Shown here in pieces: positions 14,902-20,389 of a stretch of 20,389 nucleotides of DNA. Both the position numbers and the translations under genes were made by a program. How positions within the stretch are numbered: the stretch's first letter is position 1; each line of letters begins with the position of its first letter. The notes under the pieces were generated by a model that searched no databases, was not told the origin of the DNA, and saw nothing but the letters and a program-made list of their open reading frames with translations. The stretch is taken from NCBI GenBank assembly GCA_947573015.1, contig CANPDS010000010.1, positions 1-20,389 of the forward strand. Reading direction: 5' to 3'. The DNA is from an uncultured Muribaculum sp. GTDB taxonomy: Bacteria; Bacteroidota; Bacteroidia; Bacteroidales; Muribaculaceae.

Positions 14902-14909
14902 CAAAGTTA
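14902..14909 (-). promoter_or_regulatory. Promoter -7 box of prs
   Basis: TAACTTTG on the minus strand is an exact TAnnTTTG. It predicts a start near 14896 and a leader of about 40 bases. No good TTG is found 19-21 bases further up, so the -33 element is weak. Confidence 0.5.
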
Positions 14910-14942
14910 TCGTTTTTTAGCGGATAATCGAGCGTGGGGCCA

Positions 14943-16655
14943 CTACTTTTTGCGCGTTGGCAGCACGTTCTTGTGTTTAATCTTCCATACCACAGCGTCA
15001 TTAGGGCCGATTTCCGTGTCAAAGGTTTGATCAGGAGATATGGATTTGCGCATCATATCATGAGATAGAAGTTCCACAGCCACACAGTCACCCTGAGGTA
15101 TGCCGAGAGTCTCGAATGCATGCAATGGTATGTTGATTTTTAAGTTGCATGGTACGTTGTCGAAATTAACGGCAATCAGCAGTGTCTCGTTGTCACAACT
15201 GCGCAGGAATACGTATTGTCTATGTGGATTGAGTGAAGGATTCTCGTAATTGACGTACATCAGATCAAAGAAACGTCCGCGTGATATGGCTTTCTCCTGA
15301 TTGCATATGTTGAGAATAGTGCTGTACTTGTCGCGCAACCAACGTTCCTGCGGTGTCAGACGTTCAAGATTCCATTTTCCTGAATTCATCCAACGCCTTA
15401 TAGTGGGTATGCTCCAGTAGTCGAATATTGTAGTGCGACCATCGGCTCCACTGAATCCTTCGGCTTCTGTAGCTTGTTCGCCAAGTTCCTGCCCGGCATA
15501 TATCATCATGGGCCCGGTAGAGATGAATGAACTTACTATCAAAGATGGAATTACCAGTGAGGGGTCTCCTGCATATTGTCGTGATCCAAAGCGCTGTTCG
15601 TCATGATTCTCCAGAAAGTTGAGCATATTTCCTCCGATACCATCTACTGTCTGCCAACAATGTGTAAGCTGAGCTGCCGAAACATTGTGGCATTGTATCC
15701 CACGTAATGTGTCGTAGAGGTTTACTTTATCATAGAGATAATCGAATCCACCGTAATTTATAAAATCGCGATAGAGGGCCACATCGTATATTTCAGCTAT
15801 GAATACAACGTGTGGATAACGTTCCTTGATGTTGGGTATCGCCCACTGCCAGAATTCTATCGGTACCATATGGGCCATATCGCATCTGAATCCGTCGATA
15901 TCGTGCCCGCACCAGTAGCGAAGGATGGCAAGCATGTCGTGCCATGTGCGTGGTATAGGATAGAAGTGTTTGGAATGATCACCGTAATCAACACCATAGT
16001 TGAGTTTTACAGTCTCATACCAATCGTACTGAGATGGAAATGCGGTGAAACAGTCGTTGCCAGAAGCCTTGGCGGGAAATTCCACATATGCGTTTTCGTC
16101 AGATCCAAGATCAATTGATGGAGCGAATAACTGATGAGGGATGTAGTAGAAACTGTTGTCGCGGGCGAAGAATCGGTTGCGATCATCGCCAACTCCGAAG
16201 TCGCGTACACCTGCCGGTTTGGCATCGGAGCAGTATTGGCGCGATACATGGTTAGGTACGAAGTCGATTATGACTTTCATGCCTGCATCATGTGTGCGGT
16301 CGACCAATGATTGAAATTCATCAAGGCGTCGGTTGACATCTACGGCAATGTCAGGGTCGATGTCGTAATAATCCTTTATTGCATACGGCGAACCTGCTTT
16401 ACCTTTTACTACATGAGGATTGTCTCGTGAAATGCCGTAACGGGTGTAATCGGTCTGATTCGAGTGTTCGATTACCCCGGTATACCATACATGGGTAACC
16501 CCAAGTCCTCTTATGCTTTTGAGAACTGATGAGGTTATGTCGTTCATTTTACCTGAGCCATTCTGCTCTATTGTGCCTCCCGGTACACAATCGTCACAGG
16601 GATTGGCAAAAAGTCTTGGAAGAAGTTGATAGATGATCGGTTTTTCGCTGGTCAT
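14943..16655 (-). CDS. GH13 alpha-amylase family enzyme, probably cytoplasmic
   Basis: A 570-residue glycoside hydrolase family 13 protein. All four conserved regions are present: DFVPNH (D131-H136); GFRCDMAH with the nucleophile D259; FIAEIYD with the acid/base E288; and LENHDEQR with the transition-state Asp D352. A C-terminal beta domain (about 470-560) follows the barrel. There is no signal peptide or lipobox, so it should act inside the cell on alpha-glucans such as glycogen or imported oligosaccharides. It lacks SusG-like features. The ATG at 16655 overlaps the stop of the patatin gene by 4 bases, suggesting coupled translation. Hydrolase versus transglycosidase (for example a branching or 4-alpha-glucanotransferase-like activity) cannot be decided from sequence. 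Confidence 0.88.
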   Translation of the reverse strand: MTSEKPIIYQLLPRLFANPCDDCVPGGTIEQNGSGKMNDITSSVLKSIRGLGVTHVWYTGVIEHSNQTDYTRYGISRDNPHVVKGKAGSPYAIKDYYDIDPDIAVDVNRRLDEFQSLVDRTHDAGMKVIIDFVPNHVSRQYCSDAKPAGVRDFGVGDDRNRFFARDNSFYYIPHQLFAPSIDLGSDENAYVEFPAKASGNDCFTAFPSQYDWYETVKLNYGVDYGDHSKHFYPIPRTWHDMLAILRYWCGHDIDGFRCDMAHMVPIEFWQWAIPNIKERYPHVVFIAEIYDVALYRDFINYGGFDYLYDKVNLYDTLRGIQCHNVSAAQLTHCWQTVDGIGGNMLNFLENHDEQRFGSRQYAGDPSLVIPSLIVSSFISTGPMMIYAGQELGEQATEAEGFSGADGRTTIFDYWSIPTIRRWMNSGKWNLERLTPQERWLRDKYSTILNICNQEKAISRGRFFDLMYVNYENPSLNPHRQYVFLRSCDNETLLIAVNFDNVPCNLKINIPLHAFETLGIPQGDCVAVELLSHDMMRKSISPDQTFDTEIGPNDAVVWKIKHKNVLPTRKK

Positions 16656-17473
16656 AAAATTGAGAATGACGATTTCAATAGCGGAGAGTCGGCAAGTGCT
16701 TTTTTTGTGGCGTAATATCCACTTTTGAACATGCGCTCTTTTTCTTTGAGTGTGAATACGCCCATATCGGCGATTGAATCAACCGAGACGATTGTATCGC
16801 ACAATTTAATATCGTTCTCGGCGTTGTTTCTTGACATTAAATGGAATGATCGTGATGCTACATCAATAATATTGCCAGATGTACGCTGTGGTTTTGTCTG
16901 TGGGCTGACATTGATGCCGATCAGATGGGATGTCTCGTTTCTGATAGCCCATGCCGGCACATTGTGCAGTACACCGCCATCAACATAGTGCACACCATCT
17001 ATTACAATCGGTTTGAACACGACAGGCATACAGCATGAGGCCATCACTCGTGGGGCAATGGTGCCTTGTCTCCATTGTACCGGTACACAATGATCAAGAT
17101 CGGTAGCACATACTACAGTTGGTGTGGGACAATCTTCAAGGCGCTTTACCAGAAGGTTTTCCTTCATGAATTCCTGAAATCCATTCATGGTGAAAAAACC
17201 TGCGCTCGGCATATTGATTTCGCAGAAGTCCCAGAAGCGTGCTTTCATGAAGCAACGCATGATCTCCATCGGTTTTAGTCCGCTTCCGTAGAGTGTCGCA
17301 GCTATACTTCCGGCACTTACTCCGGCAACGATGTCGGGACGTATGCCGAGTTCTTCCAATGCGTAAAGAGCACCCAGATGAGCGAATCCTCGGGCACCAC
17401 CTCCACTAAGGGCCAAACCGATTTTGTAGGGACGACGTCGAAACATTACCATAGGTTTTATTTGTGAAATCAT
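16652..17473 (-). CDS. Patatin-like phospholipase
   Basis: A 273-residue patatin-family serine esterase. It has the oxyanion-hole loop LSGGGARGFAHLG (22-34), the nucleophile elbow GVSAGS with S53, and the catalytic Asp in YVDGGVLHN (D165), giving the Ser-Asp dyad. The length is that of short bacterial RssA/YchK-like patatins, without the POTRA and barrel domains of PlpD-type exported forms. There is no signal peptide, so it is taken as cytoplasmic or peripheral to the membrane. It probably hydrolyses phospholipid acyl esters; the substrate is unknown. It is the first gene of a pair with the GH13 gene (4-base overlap). Two later in-frame ATGs (codons 8 and 10) are alternative starts. Confidence 0.88.
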   Translation of the reverse strand: MISQIKPMVMFRRRPYKIGLALSGGGARGFAHLGALYALEELGIRPDIVAGVSAGSIAATLYGSGLKPMEIMRCFMKARFWDFCEINMPSAGFFTMNGFQEFMKENLLVKRLEDCPTPTVVCATDLDHCVPVQWRQGTIAPRVMASCCMPVVFKPIVIDGVHYVDGGVLHNVPAWAIRNETSHLIGINVSPQTKPQRTSGNIIDVASRSFHLMSRNNAENDIKLCDTIVSVDSIADMGVFTLKEKERMFKSGYYATKKALADSPLLKSSFSIL

Positions 17474-17504
17474 TTTTTAGCTTGTTGGCTTTAATCTTCT
17501 TCCA

Positions 17505-17533
17505 CAAATATAACAAGTGAACACACAAATTTA
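17505..17533 (-). promoter_or_regulatory. Candidate promoter boxes of the patatin-amylase pair
   Basis: Two exact TAnnTTTG boxes on the minus strand, TATATTTG (17505-17512) and TAAATTTG (17526-17533), lie 32-60 bases before the patatin ATG. Neither has a clear TTG at the right distance, so which is used, if either, is open. The rest of the gap (17534-17636) shows only a weak 6-bp hairpin (17587-17606). Confidence 0.4.
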
Positions 17534-17636
17534 GTTCTTTTGTAAGAAAGAGAAACGGGTAGATTTGTAGAAAACAGCGTACAACTCTGTTAATAAATCA
17601 TAACAGCAGAAATGCCGCTTAGGTGGCTCGGCTTTG

Positions 17637-18068
17637 TCAACTACGGAATGTGATGAGCTTGTTGTAGATATAATATGTGACAGTGTAGATAATATTGCCT
17701 GCGACAGTAGCTATTCCGTAACCAGATAATGTTACGGTATGTATGGTGTATTCCCACGATTTTAGGCCGGTCTCATTGTATATAAGCCATGTGGCTAACA
17801 ACTGCACTCCATAGCATACCAATGCTCCTGATAGGAAGGCTATGGCTTCGCGGGCATAATGGCCTGATGTGCGGAATACCCACCGTTTGTTCCATATGAA
17901 GGAGTTGATTATACCGCAGATATATCCGAGAGCGTTTGATACCCACGGATTCATACCTATGATTGATTTACATATTATGATCACTGCAAAAGTGACAATT
18001 GTGTTTAGCACTCCTACACATGCATATCGGATAAACTGAAGTGCTGATGCACTTAACTTAAGTTTCAT
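17637..18068 (-). CDS. GtrA-family membrane protein
   Basis: A 143-residue protein of the GtrA/DPMS-flippase-like family, small membrane proteins with four spans that usually help move lipid-linked sugars (undecaprenyl-phosphate sugars) across the inner membrane. The family pattern is FIRYACVGVLNTIVTFAV at the start and NALGYICGIINSFIWNKRWV in the middle, then two more spans ending IIYTVTYYIYNKLITF. The ATG at 18068 is chosen over an in-frame GTG at 18092 because it directly precedes the first conserved helix. It follows the TRIC gene by 44 bases and ends the minus-strand pheS-nth-TRIC-gtrA run. No glycosyltransferase partner is next to it. Confidence 0.85.
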   Translation of the reverse strand: MKLKLSASALQFIRYACVGVLNTIVTFAVIIICKSIIGMNPWVSNALGYICGIINSFIWNKRWVFRTSGHYAREAIAFLSGALVCYGVQLLATWLIYNETGLKSWEYTIHTVTLSGYGIATVAGNIIYTVTYYIYNKLITFRS

Positions 18069-18112
18069 ACTGGGGTATTGTGAGATTTCCACGGTGTGGA
18101 TGTGTCTGGTGA

Positions 18113-18796
18113 TTAATTACTTTTTTTTGACTGTGGAGTATTTAGCTGATCTTCGCTGGAGTATTCATAGTCGGCATCGCAAGGCGTGTTTGCAAGCACA
18201 GGAAGCGACCAACCATATCGGACAGCGAGCACACGCATCGCTATTACAGTGATTGCGCATGCAAGACCTTGCACAGGTACTGGAGCCTTACACAGGAGAA
18301 GTATCCAGTAGACCAATCCACCGGCCAGACATGCCGTGGCATATAGGTCTTTTTTGAACAGGAGCGGCTCATTATTGATGAGTATGTCGCGGATTACGCC
18401 TCCGATAGCTCCGGTTATGATACCCATTATTATGGCTACCCAGAGAGGGTATGAAGCGTCGAGGGTTTTTTGGATGCCGATTACCACAAAGAGCGCAAGG
18501 CCTATTGTGTCGAAAATAAAGAGCACACGTGTATGGAGGAGTATGCGGCGGAATACTATTACAACAATAAGGGACATCCCCGTTACTGCAAGATACCACC
18601 ATGTCTGCATCCAGAATACAGGTATATCAAGCAATATATCGCGTAAGGTACCGCCTCCTATGGCCGTTACAAGGCCGACGGTGTATGCTCCGAACCAGTC
18701 AAAATGTTTTGCTGCGGCCATGCGTATGCCTGATATTGCGAATGCTACCGTGCCAATTACTTCGATTATAAAGAGAAAGGCTTGTTCGTAGTCCAT
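18113..18796 (-). CDS. TRIC-type cation channel family protein (YicG/UPF0126-like)
   Basis: A 227-residue inner-membrane protein built of two homologous halves of three helices plus a seventh span. Each half carries the family signature Gly-Gly...Arg-Asp: AIGGGTLRDILL in the first and AIGGVIRDILINNEPL in the second. This is the bacterial relative of trimeric intracellular cation channels. Prokaryotic members form homotrimers that conduct monovalent cations; the physiological role is not settled. The C-terminal ~30 residues are polar and likely disordered. The start is the ATG at 18796, two bases past the nth stop (TGATAATG), preferred over a TTG at 18802 that would overlap nth. Co-transcription with nth is likely. 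Confidence 0.88.
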   Translation of the reverse strand: MDYEQAFLFIIEVIGTVAFAISGIRMAAAKHFDWFGAYTVGLVTAIGGGTLRDILLDIPVFWMQTWWYLAVTGMSLIVVIVFRRILLHTRVLFIFDTIGLALFVVIGIQKTLDASYPLWVAIIMGIITGAIGGVIRDILINNEPLLFKKDLYATACLAGGLVYWILLLCKAPVPVQGLACAITVIAMRVLAVRYGWSLPVLANTPCDADYEYSSEDQLNTPQSKKSN

Positions 18797-18798
18797 TA

Positions 18799-19461
18799 TC
18801 AAACTTTTTTAGCAGGATCATCAGTCAGTGGACGCGCATTTTTTGTGCCGTTGATGTAATGACGGCATACGGATGTGAGGTAGCAGTTGAGACAGTCGGG
18901 ACGTCGGGCTTTGCATATGTATCGGCCATGCAGTATCAACCAGTGGTGGGCTTTGGGGATAAGTTCTTCAGGAATATTGGCGCAGAGGGCCTTCTCTGTA
19001 GCTAATGGCGTTTTTGACCCTGTGGTCAGACCGATGCGTTCACTTACGCGAAAGACGTGAGTATCCACAGCCATTGCGGCGCGATTCCATACCACAGCCA
19101 GCATTACGTTGGCTGTCTTGCGGCCTACTCCAGGTAGACGCATCAACTGATCGATATCGGATGGTACCTCGCCGTCAAATTCTTCCACCAACATTTTGGC
19201 AGCTCCCAAAAGGGAGCGTGCCTTGTTGTTGGGGTATGATACAGACCGGATATACTCGAATATCTCATCTTGTGATGCCACTGCCATATCGGCAGGAGTG
19301 GGGTATGCCTTGAAGAGCGCCGGAGTGACCATATTGATACGTTTGTCGGTGCACTGTGCAGACAATATGACAGCAACAAGCAGGTGAAACGGGGTGTCGT
19401 AATGCGGCATCGCTTCAGAGAATATCTGTAGTACTTGTCTATAGCGCTCTTTTGTAGTCAT
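18799..19461 (-). CDS. nth: Endonuclease III (DNA N-glycosylase/AP lyase)
   Basis: A 220-residue base-excision repair enzyme that removes oxidised pyrimidines and cleaves the strand at the abasic site. The helix-hairpin-helix LPGVGRKTANV carries the catalytic lysine K115 and is followed by VDTHV with the catalytic aspartate D133. The 4Fe-4S loop near the C-terminus is CKARRPDCLNCYLTSVC (C183, C190, C193, C199), with the classic C-x6-C-x2-C-x5-C spacing. Length and motif order match E. coli Nth. It starts 6 bases after pheS and abuts the TRIC gene, so it sits mid-operon. Confidence 0.97.
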   Translation of the reverse strand: MTTKERYRQVLQIFSEAMPHYDTPFHLLVAVILSAQCTDKRINMVTPALFKAYPTPADMAVASQDEIFEYIRSVSYPNNKARSLLGAAKMLVEEFDGEVPSDIDQLMRLPGVGRKTANVMLAVVWNRAAMAVDTHVFRVSERIGLTTGSKTPLATEKALCANIPEELIPKAHHWLILHGRYICKARRPDCLNCYLTSVCRHYINGTKNARPLTDDPAKKV

Positions 19462-19467
19462 GATCCA

Positions 19468-20079
19468 CTATTTATGTGCGGCTGTGAACTCGTCGAGGAA
19501 GCGTGTGTCGTTTTCTGAGAATAGTCGCAGGTCGTTGACCTGATACTTTAGATTGGTGATACGTTCCACGCCCATGCCAAGAGCAAAACCAGAATAAACG
19601 GAACTGTCAATTCCGCATGCTTCAAGCACAGCTGGGTCGACCATACCGCATCCAAGGATCTCAACCCATCCGGTGTGTTTGCAGAATGAGCATCCTTTGC
19701 CGCCACACAGATTGCATGAGATATCCATTTCTGCGGAGGGCTCAGTGAATGGGAAATAGCTGGGACGAAGGCGTATCTGAGTGTCTGCTCCAAACATTTC
19801 ACGTGCAAAATAAAGAAGAGTCTGGCGCAGATCGGCAAATGATACATTCTTGTCAACATACAGAGCCTCTACCTGATGGAAGAAGCAGTGGGCACGTGCC
19901 GAAATAGCCTCATTGCGGTAGACGCGTCCCGGACAGATGATGCGGATGGGCGGTTGAGACTGTTCCATCACGCGTGATTGTACGGAAGAGGTATGTGTGC
20001 GGAGCAATACGTCGGGCGAACGCTGTATGAAGAATGTGTCCTGCATGTCGCGAGCCGGATGATCAGCGGCGAAATTCAT
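19468..20079 (-). CDS. PheS catalytic-core fragment
   Basis: The 203-residue downstream frame of the interrupted pheS. It keeps the HPARDMQDTFF block, motif 2, the Cys-rich insert CNLCGGKGCSFC and the ATP-binding motif 3, but lacks motif 1, which forms the dimer interface in class II synthetases. Its ATG overlaps the upstream stop (ATGA at 20076-20079), so it could still be translated by coupling. On its own it is unlikely to be functional. Confidence 0.6.
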   Translation of the reverse strand: MNFAADHPARDMQDTFFIQRSPDVLLRTHTSSVQSRVMEQSQPPIRIICPGRVYRNEAISARAHCFFHQVEALYVDKNVSFADLRQTLLYFAREMFGADTQIRLRPSYFPFTEPSAEMDISCNLCGGKGCSFCKHTGWVEILGCGMVDPAVLEACGIDSSVYSGFALGMGVERITNLKYQVNDLRLFSENDTRFLDEFTAAHK

Positions 20080-20389
20080 GGCGGAGAATACATTATCTCA
20101 GCTCTTACAAGCGATAGTGGATGACGGGTGCCGAGTGCTATGGGTGCGGCTGTGCGGCTCATGTCGATTGACATGTCGGAGGTCTCCGAGCTGTCGAGGG
20201 CCTCGCGCAAGGCATTGATCGTGTCAGTTGCGAATGTCTTCAGTTCGTTAAGCGGAGCACCGATAGCACGTTTCTCGTCAGGGGCGAGGGCGCGGAAATC
20301 ATTGAAAAGGGCATTGATCTCTCCCTTTTTGCTCAGATATTTTATACGTAGCGCTTCCACTTGTGCCGTGTCATCGGCTTTTAGAGCTG
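20076..20389 (-). CDS. PheS N-terminal fragment (partial)
   Basis: The upstream frame of the interrupted pheS, open to the window edge, so its start is not seen. It includes the coiled-coil tRNA-binding arm region (EALRIKYLSKKGEINALF, then APDEKRAIGAPLNELK) and GTRHPLSLVRAEI. After that it runs into five out-of-frame residues and TGA. Confidence 0.6.
   Translation of the reverse strand, partial: ALKADDTAQVEALRIKYLSKKGEINALFNDFRALAPDEKRAIGAPLNELKTFATDTINALREALDSSETSDMSIDMSRTAAPIALGTRHPLSLVRAEIMYSPP

Larger units (their letters stand above)
19468..20389 (-). pseudogene. pheS: Phenylalanyl-tRNA synthetase alpha subunit, interrupted by a deletion/frameshift (5' end outside window)
   Basis: Two minus-strand frames encode successive parts of PheS, the catalytic alpha subunit of the class II synthetase that charges tRNA-Phe. 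The first (20389 to 20076) covers the N-terminal coiled-coil region and ends IGA...GTRHPLSLVRAEI, then IMYSPP and a stop. The second (20079 to 19468) resumes at MNFAADHPARDMQDTFF with motif 2 (GRVYRNEAISARAH) and motif 3 (GFALGMGVERI). Intact PheS proteins carry about 22 more residues between AEI and VFSAMNF, including motif 1 (the GPEIEDDWH block). The bases here read GAGATAATGTATTCTCC, where GTATTCTCC would encode VFS in the downstream frame. This fits a deletion of about 64 bases. All other parts look normal, so the damage is recent or technical. Confidence 0.85.

Noticed and set aside
17560..17567. Plus-strand TAGATTTG, an exact -7 box
   Set aside because: No -33 match was noted and no plus-strand gene or clear terminator follows; such boxes arise by chance in AT-rich gaps.

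Overview
The window reads as chromosomal DNA of a Bacteroidales bacterium, probably of the Muribaculaceae/Porphyromonadaceae side of the order. The pointers are recognisable Bacteroidetes-type proteins (an MG2/TonB-plug family protein, a DUF59 protein, secreted beta-helix proteins with a Por/T9SS-like C-terminal domain, a PheS with the Cys-rich insert), the near absence of Shine-Dalgarno sequences, and several matches to the Bacteroidetes promoter (TTTG or TTG, about 19-20 bases, TAnnTTTG). The family assignment is inference; the order is fairly secure.

Layout. 1-1922, plus strand: the 3' end of ligA, a DUF59/SufT-like gene overlapping it by 4 bases, and an LpxH-like phosphoesterase. 1923-2451: a long gap holding a weak hairpin, a promoter, a candidate ~85-nt small RNA with a strong terminator, and on the minus strand a tRNA-Leu(UAA) with its own promoter and terminator. 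2452-3488, minus: smpB preceded by a Yip1-family membrane protein. 3607-5505, plus: a membrane acyltransferase and a ThiF/MoeB/HesA-type E1-like enzyme, expressed divergently from the smpB pair.

5506-12328, plus: the accessory core of the window. A promoter preceded by three helically phased ATTAATCG repeats leads into two tandem paralogous genes of about 1,060-1,080 codons. Each product has a signal peptide, an SGNH/sialate-O-acetylesterase-like domain, a beta-sandwich-like linker, a right-handed beta-helix with repeated N-C-x-hydrophobic coils and a T9SS-like C-terminal domain. They look like secreted or surface-anchored glycan esterases/adhesins. They are not flanked by susC/susD, so they do not form a classical polysaccharide utilisation locus here. 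A perfect 17-bp hairpin closes the block between convergent genes.

12329-20389, all minus strand: a short MG2-less member of the MG2/TonB-plug family, prs (own promoter and terminator), a cytoplasmic GH13 alpha-amylase-like enzyme translationally coupled to a patatin-like phospholipase, then gtrA, a TRIC-type channel, nth and pheS in tight operon order (transcribed pheS to gtrA). pheS is broken as read here: about 64 bases covering class II synthetase motif 1 appear to be missing and the frame shifts. Because pheS is essential, this is either an assembly or strain defect or there is another copy.

The most interesting items are the tandem esterase/beta-helix pair with its upstream repeat array, the interrupted pheS, the candidate small RNA, and the MG2-less plug protein.
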